A DNA stretch of 26,662 nucleotides from Priapulus caudatus (GCF_000485595.1 NW_014577191.1:233535-260196), one strand, 5' to 3'. Positions 1 through 9,794 are shown, counted from the first letter of the stretch. Notes: generated from the letters alone by a model not told the origin. Numbers and translations are program-made.

Positions 1-747
1 CATAATTTGGTACACTACAGAAATCTTACTATAATAAGTCATCTCATTATCTCCTTAAGTAAGCCGTTTGTTCAAGCTACAGAGTTTATGTGTGAATCTT
101 TCACTGTTAAGAATGGGAGCTTTCACAAGCCCACCTTCCAACAATGGTTCAACCCTCTTCTGGAGGGTCAAAAGGTTATCAGGACACTTCACTCTTCTGC
201 ATGTTCAGCGGGGAAAGTACATTTATGGTCCTTTCTAAAGCACATAAAAAACTGGTAGGTCACCGCTGAAACAAAAACGTTTTTCAATCGCTCCGTCAGA
301 CCATGTCCTCAGAACAAGTTCTAAAATCTGCTCTTTGCCCATTGAACTTTTGACCTGTGACACTTCCATTTCGGCCACGAGTGATCGGCCTTTTCCTCCT
401 ATCGATGTAGTACAGCCGACCTATCACGAGCTAGGTCGAGCCGTTTAGATTTTTGTTGCCGCATTCTGCCATGTTTCTCCCTATTGGCCTTCAAGTTAAG
501 GAGGATCATGTTCCCCATTCTTTTACACTACCTTGGATGCTTTTGAGCCCTGTTGACCCCTAGCTTCGGACATCCAACTCCGTTTTCGGACTTACCTCCA
601 CGTCCCGACTTTCGAATCGTACGTCGAGCCGTTTACAATTTGTGCCCGAACTGGTTCGACCGCGCCACGGCACGTAGCGCACGCACATTCGTCATGCGGA
701 TTCTACTAGCGACATCTGACTGATGTTCAGAATCGAGCTAAAAAAGC
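1..747. other. unrecognised sequence, no supported gene
   Basis: No recognisable protein family, RNA gene or repeat was seen. An open frame of 83 codons runs at 7-258 on the plus strand. A minus-strand frame without stops lies at about 240-425 and reads through GKEQILELVLRTWSDGAIEK. Neither shows a domain signature, splice-site support or a compositional argument, so neither is called a gene. They may be remnants of an unidentified mobile element or chance frames. Confidence 0.5.
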
Positions 748-866
748 AATGCCTGAACTAAACACGAAAGTGATTTACTACCAATGTGCTTACATGTTTC
801 TGCTACTCTCTTTCGCCTAGTATTGGATAATTACCTGGTCAAATGCCGGCAAATACTCAGTCTACC
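748..866 (+). repeat. solitary diverged copy of the 2.3-2.7 kb foldback arm
   Basis: This segment aligns with the outer part of the left arm of the foldback at 2325-2700. Shared landmarks in the same order are AATGCCT, ACTACCAA, TGCTTACATGTTT versus TGCTAATGTGTTT, CTACTCTCTTTCRCCTA, TATTGG, CCTGGTMAATG and AGTCTAC. It has the same orientation as the left arm, and no inverted partner was seen next to it. It is therefore either a half-element or the left terminus of a larger element ending near 2700. Confidence 0.55.
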
Positions 867-2324
867 AACACACAGGCTACACCGCACGGCACGCGCCGCT
901 ATACATTTCACTTAGAGCCGCTATACATACTATCGCCGGCACCAGTAGGCAGCTGTTTGAGGGCGGCGGGGGGGATTCTCTCTTGCACGTGCCCAGCATG
1001 ACTCTACTAAATTAGCACCGAGGGCAACATGTGAACAAGAAATTTTACCCAAGCCGGCTTTACACTTCACAGGTGTGCTGACATGCATGCCGGATGTCCC
1101 ATATCTCTCATGCGTGCCCATGCCCGGATTAGAAGATCGGTATAAATCCAGAGACTGGGGAGTGCATAACACGTGCTCGGATAACCGTAAGGATGGGACT
1201 CTTACTGTTGCACATGATAGATGTAGCTGATACACCACTACCCAACCGCAGAGAACAGTCGATCAGTAGGCATCCAGCTTAGATGGTGGTTCTGAGAGTA
1301 ATAAAATTGAACTCGGCTTGAAGTTTATGGTAGTTCATATTCACGAGGCATCCAGAATAAGTACGTGATGGGCACTTGACAGTTTCCGCGTCCTCGCTCC
1401 ATTCTCGTACGGGTGGGTCGATTCACAAGCTGCAGCAATTTCCTCAGCTAGCCGGTGCTTTGGTTTACGTGGTGTCTGTGAATAAAGTAGCTATGTTGTC
1501 CTGACTAGCCGGTTACACCTGTCTTCAGACGATTGGCAACTGTGCATACACAGATTGTTTTTTTTATTACTAAAGACCGTGGTATGCGTATTTTATATTG
1601 AAACATATATTGGTCAGTAGAAGACGGAAGCTCCGCCTGTATGAGCCTCGGAATCATCGGTATATCTCGTGATAATTGTGAGCATGAAGGTTGTTGAAAA
1701 TTTGCCTGAACATCGCGATGTAAACAAACTCAAGTCCGCATCATGAACCAAAAATTATTGCGTTGGCAATTCTCGCCGACGATTGATAAACCTGCATGCA
1801 AAGCCCTGCAAACCGGATCCTGGTCGTAATCTTCCATTGAACTCACTAGGGGTTGTAAAACTAACCGTTCCGCAAAGTACAAAAATCGTAACGCGCATCG
1901 AAGCACTAAATTTAGCTTTACGCCTGCACGACCCGGGTGGATCTATCTTCCACTTACGTGCTATATATCACTTAGCGCATAATAACGATGTCGTATGTAC
2001 AATCTCGAGGGATCGTGAGCTCGCGGTCGTGTACATATAGTCGTCTAAGAGTGCGCATAATCGGTAATAGCCGTGTTTCCGAAATGCTCGGACTCACCAG
2101 CTTGATTGTGTGCTCCCGGGCGTAGACGGGGATGTCGACTGGGGGTACATATTGCTCAATTTTAGCTTGACGTGCAAGTCGCGACAGGACCTACTATAGC
2201 AGCGAGTGTGTCCGAGTGCCGGGATCACGCGGACCAAGCAGCGCATCCTCGCTGTATGGTGAGTAATGTGTGCCGCCGGTCAGGCTATCCACGAGGCACT
2301 TTAAGAAGCGTTGTCAATAAATAT
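867..2324. other. 1.4 kb without recognisable genes
   Basis: The stretch is mixed-composition sequence between two copies of the same repeat arm. The longest open frames (85 codons at 1783-2040 plus, 102 codons at 930-1238 minus) show no recognisable domains and no flanking splice or promoter logic. A short T run is at about 1558-1565. If the copies at 748 and 2325-2700 are the ends of one transposon, this would be its interior, but no transposase signature is visible. Confidence 0.4.
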
Positions 2325-2700
2325 AATGCCTACTAAAGCTGACGCAAAATCATATTTCACTACCAAATTGCTAATGTGTTTATTACTCTCTTTCACCTAA
2401 TTATTGGCCGACAGTTTTCCTGGTAAATGTCCGTCCAGAAAGTCTACGTGCAACCATAACGCTGGCCGGCGCCATTGCTCGTCGACGGCTCCACTGTTGC
2501 ACGCCGTACACTAAGTATATTATAGGTGGTATATTAGAGGTAATTATATAATTTGTGTAAGCGTGCAACAGTGGAGCTCGCGAGAGCAGATGGCGCCGCA
2601 GCGATATATGGTTTGCACATAAGGATTTGGACGGGATTTACAGGGGAAACTGTCGGCAATAATAGGTGAAAGAGAGTTATAACAGAACATTTAAGATTGG
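2325..2700. mobile_element. long foldback (inverted-repeat) element, MITE-like
   Basis: Left arm 2379-2504 and right arm 2561-2681 are inverted copies about 120 bp long. Both contain, in mirror order, ACTCTCTTTCACCTA, GCCGACAGTTT, CGTCC, GTGCAA, GGCGCCAT, GCTC and a matching inner end CTCCACTGTTGCACGC. The loop at 2505-2560 is AT-rich (TATATTATAGG and similar). Weaker similarity extends outward to about 2325 and 2700. No coding capacity is visible. A third arm copy at 748-866 shows that this is a dispersed family. Clear target duplications were not identified, so the exact ends are uncertain. Confidence 0.75.
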
Positions 2701-2849
2701 TACGCCAAATCGATTCGTATATATTTTACTTTGTATTGAAACGCTTCAAGTGCCTTGGACGCACCGACTCGCTGTTAGTGGTTCTGAACCCTTCAAGGAG
2801 CCATCGTCATCGCCTAGGGCACGTGCGAATATCCCAGCGACGACGGCGC

Positions 2850-3290
2850 AGGCGGCGCGAAAGTGCACGCACGCAAGCACGCAGCTCAAACAAGCACGCA
2901 AGCCGACCTCCGAAAGCAAGCACGCAAGCACTGACGCGAGCTTAGCAGCACGCACGCAACTGAAGCGCGTGGAACGCGACGACACTCAAATAAGCAGCGC
3001 AAGCACTCGACGCGGAGTAGCAAGCACGCACGACGACTAACGCGACGCTACAGCACTCAACACAACGCACACGCAAGCACTGACGCGATGAGCTAGCAGC
3101 ACGCACGCACTTCAACATACAGCGCGCAAAGCACTTGACGCGACCGTCTAGTCAGAGCAGCGGAGCGCGTACCCTAACCGCAGCGCACGCACCTCAAACA
3201 CGGCACCACCCAAAGCACTGAGCACGCCACTTTAACCCACGCACGCTACGCAAAGCACGCACGGCGACCGAGGCACACGCCAATACCGCG
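2850..3290. repeat. degenerate ~75-bp minisatellite (GCAAGCAC / GACGCGA-rich)
   Basis: The motif GCAAGCACTSGACGCG recurs at 2924, 2999 and 3073, giving spacings of 75 and 74 bp. More diverged copies sit near 3126, 3210 and 3250. Units also share GAGCTAGCAGCACGCACGCA and an ACTTCAACA-like segment. The tract is strongly strand-asymmetric (rich in A, C and G, poor in T), which opens spurious reading frames rich in A, R, K, S and T. One of these is 2666-3040, which I do not regard as a gene. Confidence 0.7.
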
Positions 3291-3340
3291 AGAGTCCATA
3301 TTAATATAATTACAGACGCTTCGATGCTTAGAATACCTGC

Positions 3341-3765
3341 ATGTTTGCTGTTAGATGTGGAGGAGTATGTGTGTATGACGTGCGCTGTATGGTACTCGCT
3401 TGGCGTGTTGTTGTGTGGTGTTGTGTGTGTGTGTGTGTGGTGTGTGCTGATTTGTGTGTGGTGGCGCAGCGAGGAAAGACCGTAATGGTGGGGCGCCGTG
3501 AGCAGATGTGTTGTGATTTAGATGAAGGCCCTCGGCCGCAAGGTCGTGGCTTGGCGGGAAACAAGGGCGGGGTGTGCGGTTGTCGGGCTGGGTGGCTCGC
3601 TAGTCGTCTGTGTTGGCAACACTTATAGTGTGTGTGGTCTGGGATGTGTCCGCGCGCGTGTGCATGTGTCGCCGTGCGGTTTGATGGCGTTCAGCGTAGA
3701 CATATCTGTTCGGTCGTGGTGATGTGTGGTTGTGTGTGTGTCGCTTGTGTGTTTGAATGCACTTG
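3341..3765. repeat. GT-rich, imperfect (TG)n tract
   Basis: The plus strand is dominated by G and T with short TGTG runs, most regular at about 3418-3450 and again at 3728-3745. Alternating purine-pyrimidine steps such as CGCGCGTGTGCATGTG (near 3651) are of the type prone to left-handed DNA. The open frames on both strands here (CVCV-type and THTH-type peptides) are repeat artefacts. Confidence 0.7.
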
Positions 3766-4683
3766 ATAGTGATTATGGGCTGTATACATGAATCCTTACG
3801 CTTCACGCAGAGTAATAAAACGTTATTGTTCCGGGTTATATGAACGCGGCCGTAATACTGCCAAAGTTTACGTTAACCGCGCAGCTAACCTGAACGTTTA
3901 ATTTACCACATAACACTACGAAACCTCCCCGGGCGCGGGTGTTTTTTCTCTTTTAACGCAACGCTGGCCCGCGCCTGGGCTCCGCGCGCGCCGGCGTCGT
4001 GCTAACAAAACCTGCTGCTAGTCTAATACTTCGAACCGGAAGACTTTTCGAAACGAAGCTCACGGGCTGTTAAAATTCATTGAGGAATGCTCGGCGTTCG
4101 TTTAATTTCGCCCCCGGCGCGCCGCCAGGCCCCTGGCGGACTGCCTTGCCGTCACACGTATCTCTTCATCTCGTGGGGAGGGCGTCTCCCTGGCCGCGGG
4201 GGCGTTCCCTGCTCCGCCGGGCATGCCCCTGCTCGTACGCGTTCAGTGCCCTTCGGTCGGATACTTAATAGGCTAAAAGCGAATGACTTTCAATTAACGT
4301 CTTCGCCCCTGCTCTTGCTTAATACGTACATAGCCAGTATTATGTTGTTTATGGTGTTTTACATGCAATGTTTGTCAGCTACTGTGTGTACCCCACCGAC
4401 GGCCGTGCCCTGATACGATTCACGGAGATAGCGTCATTAATCCGAGTGTGTCCGCGGGCGGAGCGTGCAGGTGGCTTACTCTGAAATTACGGAACCACGC
4501 ATCGAGGCGGGCGGTATATGCTGCTTGATAATACCAGTCAACTGTTTTTAGTTACTCTCCGGAGCGCTAAATAAACGATCGCGCGTGCGTAGCCAATGCG
4601 CCTAGGACGCTGGAGTGCGTGCTGTGAGTGGCGGGAGCGTGGATGTGCGAGCGAGGCGATGAGTTTGTGCTCTGCCGCGTCGG
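3766..4683. other. CpG-rich stretch without recognised gene
   Basis: Segments at 3925-4000 and 4090-4250 are rich in G, C and CpG (for example GGGCGCGGG, CCGCGCGCGCCGGCG, GGCGCGCCGCC). That composition could belong to a CpG-rich promoter or to repeat debris. The open frame of 108 codons at 4087-4413 shows no recognisable domain. No TATA box or splice-site arrangement that I would defend was found. Confidence 0.35.
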
Positions 4684-5230
4684 CGGAGAACAGCGAGCAG
4701 CGAGAAGAGAGGGCAGAGGAGAGGAGGAGGAGGAGAGGAGAGGAGAGAGGAGGAGAGAGGAGAAGAGAGATGCAAAGAGAATCGAGATAGAAGAGAGAGA
4801 GAAGATAGAAGGGAGACATGATGTATGGATTTGGAGGGTAAGAGAGTACAAGGAGAGTTTTTAGAGGAGGATGATGAGACCGATTTTTTATTGTATTCCG
4901 CGCGATGTTAGGAGGGGGATACGAGCAGAGAAAAGTAGAAGAGAGCAGATGACGCGCGCGAGAGAGATTGGTTGTTGATGAGTGAGAGAAGAAAGAGAGA
5001 GAGAAGGACGGAGGGAGAGAGAGAGGATTAGAGAGGAGTGACGAGAGAGCCGGAGGTTTTAGATGTGGTGTTTAAGAGTAGGATAGAGAGAGACCTTGAG
5101 ATGATGATGTTGTGAAGAGAGGAGAGTGAGCGAGTGTGGAGAGTGGAGAGACTGAGATTGCTTTCAGGAGAAGTGTTTGTCGGAAGAGAGAGATAAGAGA
5201 TAGCGAGAGAGCGAGACAGCAATAAAGATG
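4684..5230 (+). repeat. polypurine (GA/GGA)n tract of about 0.55 kb
   Basis: The plus strand is almost continuous G and A. GAGGAGGAGGAGAGGAGAGG-type sequence lies near 4720-4770, and GAGAGA runs occur near 4985-5030 and 5180-5220. A short less biased interruption lies near 4880-4960. Such homopurine-homopyrimidine DNA can adopt triplex (H-DNA) forms. Open frames here on both strands encode low-complexity R/E/G or S/L/P strings and are not genes. Confidence 0.8.
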
Positions 5231-5678
5231 AGTAGAAGAAGACTAGTATGTCTAGCTCGGGCGCGTCTATAATTGAGGAGTTAGCGTTTTGGTCTGCTTC
5301 TGCCGTTACGTATGACTCGAGCTACGAACTGCGCCGTCGATTAGACGACTCGGCGACGTTGCGTTTCGTCGTTTCTCGCGAGAAGCGGCTCCGTGCTGTC
5401 TCGGCACGCTTCGTGTATTTGTTCTGATGAGAGAAACGGTTTGCATTCGGCTGCTGCTTGTGCAGGGGGCTCGAGAGCCGTTATTGCTCTGGTGTTGAAA
5501 AAGAGCTTGCGTCGAAGGAAAAAACAGCCATTTAAGAGTCTTGGCGACGAATTCTCCTAATAGTTAATTACGAATAAATACGGCATTAGTGACTATATTT
5601 GAATTTATCTAGGCGTCGTTAAAACGCTAAACCCCGAAAACGCCCAACGTCGTTGGCGCGCATTCGACGCGTGAATGT

Positions 5679-5680
<2 letters not shown>
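5231..5680. other. unique-looking spacer, no gene seen
   Basis: The sequence is moderately GC-rich to about 5500 and then AT-rich. It has no repeats, no long open frame and no recognisable RNA gene. Confidence 0.4.

Positions 5681-5740
<60 letters not shown>
5681..5740. repeat. (GT)30 microsatellite, uninterrupted
   Basis: Sixty consecutive bases are perfect GT dinucleotides. Perfect purity implies high recent length instability. The open frame through it (5675-5932) has a Cys-Val run from the repeat and is not a gene. Confidence 0.98.
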
Positions 5741-5743
<3 letters not shown>

Positions 5744-5891
5744 AATTACATAATAATTATTGTATACTATTTTAGATTTATGACAGTCACAGCTATTTCA
5801 TGCTGTTGGAATAATAACATCTATTGGAAAGAACATACGAACCACAGAAAAACAGCCACTATAATGCCACGCGGAAATGTCACCACATACG

Positions 5892-6130
5892 TCACGCGGA
5901 ATAGCAGGCAGTCGGATCAATCGGTCTTATAACAGTAATTAGAATATCATAACAACCTGGGGCCCGTTGTTAGCAAAATCATACTTACTTCACTCCAAAT
6001 GTTATGACATTTGAGACTTATGTAATCATGTAACTACGTACGATTTTTCTGACAACGGGCCCCAGGTTGTTATGATCTTCTAATTACTGTTATAAGACCT
6101 ATTGATCCGACTGCTTGCTATTCCGCGTGA
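5892..6130. mobile_element. near-perfect palindromic (foldback) element with GGGGCCC core
   Basis: Left arm 5892-5980 and right arm 6042-6130 are inverted copies about 89 bp long with only about five mismatches. Outer ends read TCACGCGGAATAGC, and inner segments read CTTATAACAGTAATTAGAA and ATAACAACCTGGGGCCCGTT. The roughly 60-bp loop (5981-6041) is AT-rich. Nested inside is a shorter inverted pair (ACCTGGGGCCCGTTGT at 5956-5971 and its complement at 6051-6066), so a small GGGGCCC-ended MITE may sit within a larger palindrome. No coding capacity is visible. The high arm identity suggests a young insertion or ongoing homogenisation. Confidence 0.85.
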
Positions 6131-6302
6131 TATTTTTTATGAATATTATTCCGTTCTAGTTTCTCCATTGCCCAACCATTTAGCTATAGATCGTTTGATT
6201 TTCAATGCGGCCACTTGAATCATGTTTATGATATGCGCTCTTCACATCTCACACTCTTTAGTACGTACTCATTATTCGCCCATCACTATGACTACCCTTA
6301 TT

Positions 6303-6380
6303 ATATATATATATATCATGATTTTAACAGAGTAGCGATGGTCATCGCGCGTCATCGCTACTCTGTTAAAATCATGATAT
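6303..6380. repeat. (TA)n followed by a perfect 28-bp-arm hairpin
   Basis: A short TA run at 6303-6316 leads into an inverted repeat. Arm 6313-6340 (starting ATATCATGATTTTAACAG) is perfectly complementary to 6353-6380, with a 12-base loop containing CATCGCGC. It could be a tiny MITE, a cruciform-forming site or the end of a larger palindromic element. The perfect pairing is less typical of an animal microRNA precursor, which usually carries bulges. Confidence 0.85.
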
Positions 6381-7751
6381 CGGCTCGAGCTTGATAACAG
6401 CATGCGATACGATGGCACGCAGAATCACCGCCAGGGAGCGTGCCTGCAGAGCGTCTATTGAAACGCATCGCGGCGGAATCGAACAATTCACCCACGGAAA
6501 AGATTTAATTAGACGATTAAAATCTGAATGATGCGTCATGACGGTTATCGTCAATGGAATTCAATTGTGAGCAGGATTATGCATAATGCAAGCGCGTTCT
6601 TTGTATCCGAGCACCTATAAAGCGCTTGTAACGAGGCGTAAACCCACGCGTTGTGCTGCTGAATTTTTCCGCCTACGGGTGAAATAATACTCGACGCGAT
6701 CTGCGCAGCAAAGATTCCTATACGGCGGAGATTACAGAAAAGAGGCGCGGTCGCATAGCGTCGGTCGCATATATCCAGTTTCGAAAAGTAGCCGCCGCGA
6801 GTACAGCGGCCGTTAGCGCCAATGCGGCGTTATCAGATTAGGTGTTATTCAATATCGCGCCTCCTACAGACGGCAATATACCTGTAACTTCACAGGTGCA
6901 CTTTATTGCCGCCACAAGCCGGCCCGGGGGCGTAGGCCTATATAACACTTGATACGCAACGGTGGCGTATAATTGCGGCACGCTTATCCGCGAAGCGTTT
7001 TATATTAGATCATAAAGACGCGTGAATTATAATGAACTAGCCTAAAGCAGCCGCGTGCGCGACGTCGCTAGCGAAAATATCGAGAGCGCGCGCGTGAGGG
7101 CGCATAGACGAAGCTGTTGGTCATACATGCGCATGTATGTATATGGTTAGTAAATCCGTCGAGAGGTAGCGCTGCGGTGGTCATTAATAATACGGTCGAT
7201 TCGTTCTAACAGAGGGATACGGTGAACTCCGCGTCGTTCTTCCTCCATCTTGTTAACGACCTTTCAATGACATCACTACTCTGAGTGGAATGTTGGTCTC
7301 AATAACCCGTGGAACTTCCCGGCCAGATGGATATCTCCCGATAATAAGCGATCGTATGGCAATAGCCTTTACCCTTTGCTCGCGCGCTCAGCTAGTCATC
7401 TATTCGATCGCGTCGTGCATGTCGTGTATCGGTACGCCAATCCATATATAAATAGGGCAGGCTAGCGTATTACGACTCTCACATGCAGTCCATCAAAGCA
7501 CACGCGCATCTCGATTCGTAAGGATCCATTTCGTCTATTGATGCTCCGGTCATGCGCGCATGCGCAAACGTGTTTGCATGCGACCATGCCCGTGACCGGT
7601 GTCCACCCTCACTCTCGCGTACACACATCTACGCATATCTCCCATAAGATTTGTCGTCCTGTACATCGCCCAAACCGGACCACCCCACCTCCCTGCATTC
7701 ACACACGGGCGCGCGCGCACACCTGCTCGCATGACCTCTTCCACTAACAAC
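6381..7751. other. 1.4 kb spacer, CpG-containing, no recognised gene
   Basis: No coding region was recognised. Small symmetric sites are present. One is an imperfect cruciform at 6871-6911: outer CGGCAATA pairs with TATTGCCG, and inner ACCTGT pairs with ACAGGT. The other is an 18-bp perfect palindrome at 7122-7139 (CATACATGC and its mirror). A (CG/CA) alternation lies near 7704-7720. The reading frames at 7538-7801 on both strands lack domain signatures. Confidence 0.4.
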
Positions 7752-8467
7752 TGTAATGCAGATCGTGTCGTATAGCGTACCAGGTTTGGGCTTTCTAGCA
7801 CGGGTAAGATATACCCCTAGGTAACACGATTAATAGACAGAAGTGAATAACGTATGACAGAAACAAGGTGTAACGTACAACAATTAGTTCTTTTAGTCAT
7901 TCACCGAGTAATACACAAATGTTATAAACCCTCTAGGGGTGTGATCGTACATGGGTCTTAATCTAAACAATATGCACAGCTAATATACACTGTACAATAA
8001 ACCGTAGTCTCAAAGAAGTTTACACACACAATGTCAAAGAAGTTTACACACACAATGTCAAAGAAGTTTACACACATAATGTCAAAGAAGTTCACACACA
8101 CAATGTCAAAGAAGTTTACACACACACAATGTCAAAGAAGTTTACACACACAAGTACAATCGACAAGGCAGCTAACCAATACTCACATCTGGCGACGCAA
8201 CTCTGGGACGCTGACTCTCTGTTGAAAAGTGCCCCTTATTTATACAAATCTTGACAGACCACGTGATTTAAGTAAGTCACGCATTGGCCTACATATCAAT
8301 GCTAGCTTTCGCAACATTCGATAGGGGGGGCGCAAGTGACCACTGTCCACTACTGTCTTGACACTAATGAGGCGGTTGACTGATTAGTTGCCCGAGGCGA
8401 GTCCCTGTCACCGAGTCTACCGGTGTAAATTCTAATAACTAATTATGACTGAATTTGCTTCATTACA
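7752..8467 (-). repeat. LTR-like segment (Ty3/gypsy type?) on the minus strand
   Basis: Read on the minus strand, the segment starts TGTAATG at 8467 and ends CATTACA at 7752, a TG...CA pair with 7-bp terminal complementarity. Immediately upstream is a polypurine-tract-like GGTAAGGGGGTAA (8468-8480). The first bases resemble the gypsy LTR at 21323, with a shared ATAATTAGTTA-type stretch about 30 bases in. A TATA-like GTATAAATAAGG lies at about 8233-8244, roughly 225 bases from the start, comparable to the TATA position in the 470-bp LTR. The downstream part holds a 24-bp minisatellite. Length would be 716 bp. The assignment rests on boundary features only. Confidence 0.45.
8011..8155. repeat. 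24-bp tandem repeat, six copies
   Basis: The unit CAAAGAAGTTTACACACACA plus ATGT begins at 8011, 8035, 8059, 8083, 8107 and 8133. The fifth unit is 26 bp long owing to an extra CA. Because 24 is divisible by three, the array produces an apparent MSKKFTHT peptide repeat in an open frame from 8031. This is a by-product of the array and not evidence for a gene. Confidence 0.97.
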
Positions 8468-8985
8468 TTACCCCCTTACCTATAAAAAGTTGTGAGCTGT
8501 TATCTGACAGCGAATAACTTAAAGGTTCGTATTGTACGTTTATCTATATCTTTAAAAAAGTTGCTTAATTTTACGTTGTATAATCATGTTTCTTATATTA
8601 TATTCATCTTTTATATTTGGTTTTGTTTTTTGGGAATTTTTGTTGAGTAAAATAGTGTGTGCTGACCTTTGCTAAAATGTTATTGCAAACCAGAGTTACC
8701 AAAAAAACAAACTTAACTAAGCTTAACTAATCCTTAATTAATGCGACGTCCGACGTCCGTTGTCCTCAGCCGGGTCCGTGGGTGCATCTCCGTGGCTGGA
8801 ACCGTGGATGCAAACTACAACAATGCGACCATACTTAAACGACTCTAACCGTGGGGAACACCTCCAGCATCAGCCATTACTTTGCTGTTGAGTATTATCC
8901 GTGTGACTCGCTACCTCGCATCGTGCGTTGCATTATAACGCATAAGCCCGAACCTGGTACGCTATGCGACACGAGCTGCATTACA

Positions 8986-9164
8986 CAACTTCCCCCAAAG
9001 GAATCTCTCCCCTCCCCCTCCCCCAACATACACCTGCCTGACCTGACCCACACACAACTTCTCCCAGAAGACCCGCGCTTATTCGACAGAAACACTTTCC
9101 CACAGGACTCGCCCCAGAATTAGACGACACAATAATCAGGATTACGTGTGTAATTAGAAGAAGC
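8986..9164. other. C-rich spacer
   Basis: There are C runs at 9007-9024 (CTCCCCTCCCCCTCCCCC), which on the minus strand are G-runs of five, five and four with quadruplex potential. No gene is recognised. The open frame 8851-9123 crosses the end of the inverted-repeat element and is unlikely to be coding. Confidence 0.4.
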
Positions 9165-9196
<32 letters not shown>

Positions 9197-9201
9197 ATAT
9201 A
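9165..9201. repeat. (TA)n microsatellite
   Basis: The tract is ATATATGTATATGTATATAT followed by pure TA to 9201. Confidence 0.95.
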
Positions 9202-9299
9202 GGGCATGATGTACGCGGGGCTGATGCCTCACGCACGGTGTTCTCGGACACGCACAGTGAGAAAATTGATCACATTCAGTGCTGTCTGCCACCGCGGGA

Positions 9300-9300
<1 letters not shown>

Positions 9301-9354
<54 letters not shown>

Positions 9355-9475
9355 TCCATTCCCGTCATCATCATCACCGTCATCATTATTATCATCATTA
9401 TAATCACCATCATCATCATCATCATTATCATTGTCATCATCACTGCTGTCATCATCATCATCATCGCCATCGTCG
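9301..9475. repeat. (ATC)18 and flanking imperfect ATC/ATT array
   Basis: Bases 9301-9354 are 18 perfect ATC units. Interrupted ATC, ATT and GTC trinucleotides continue to about 9475. Every frame through it is open, giving poly-Ile, poly-Ser, poly-His, poly-Met and poly-Asp strings, all of which I reject as genes. It is complementary to the GAT array about 450 bp downstream. Confidence 0.97.
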
Positions 9476-9632
9476 CCAAGAAGATGTTCTGAACAGCACT
9501 TCCCGCGCCGGTGGCTCAATTACGCGGAGCGAGAGCGTAACGCCGACGCGTCAGACTTGAGGCAGGTGTTCGGTACGTGCTCTGGTCACCTTTGCTGCGG
9601 GTAGGCTACGACCTACCTAGAAGCGTGCCACA

Positions 9633-9736
9633 GGTGTGTGTGCGCGCGTCTGTGTCTACGTGTGTGTGTGCGTGCGGCTGCGTGTGCGTACGTTTATGTG
9701 TACGTGCGCGTGCGTGCGCATGTGCATGTGTGTTAT
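9633..9736. repeat. imperfect (GT/GC)n tract
   Basis: Alternating GTGTGTGTGCGCGCG at 9633-9649 continues as TGTG/CGTGCG sequence to about 9736. It is purine-pyrimidine alternating DNA of the Z-prone type. Confidence 0.85.
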
Positions 9737-9794
9737 ATAAAGCCCACCTGCATGGCGGCGCGCGTAATACCGCCGCATCCAACATGCCGCCGTC

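Larger units (their letters stand above)
7752..8985. mobile_element. 1234-bp element with 42-bp terminal inverted repeats and target duplication
   Basis: The left end (7752-7793, beginning TGTAATGCAG) and the complement of the right end (8944-8985) match over 42 bp with three mismatches. Weaker similarity continues inward for another ~80 bp. The flanks carry a direct duplication: CAAC at 7748-7751 and 8986-8989, or ACAACT (7747-7752 and 8985-8990) if the ends are read one base further in. No long coding frame is present. Read as a DNA transposon, it is a non-autonomous TIR element. However, 7752-8467 itself has LTR character on the minus strand (separate entry), so the whole may be a rearranged LTR element whose two ends are both U5 ends. 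The element and its duplication are well supported, and its class is not. Confidence 0.75.

Noticed and set aside
240-425. Minus-strand stop-free frame with GKEQILELVLRTWSDGAIEK, resembling ordinary protein sequence
   Set aside because: It is short, with no recognised family, no start/stop or splice context, and an overlapping frame on the other strand.
8011-8155. CRISPR-like array
   Set aside because: Units are contiguous with no unique spacers, and the genome is eukaryotic.
8031-8225. Open frame with MSKKFTHT peptide repeats
   Set aside because: It is a direct consequence of a 24-bp tandem array within a mobile element.
9169-9560. Overlapping frames encoding poly-Ile, poly-Ser, poly-His, poly-Met and poly-Asp
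   Set aside because: All arise from translating the (ATC)n/(GAT)n array in different frames; there is no non-repetitive domain.
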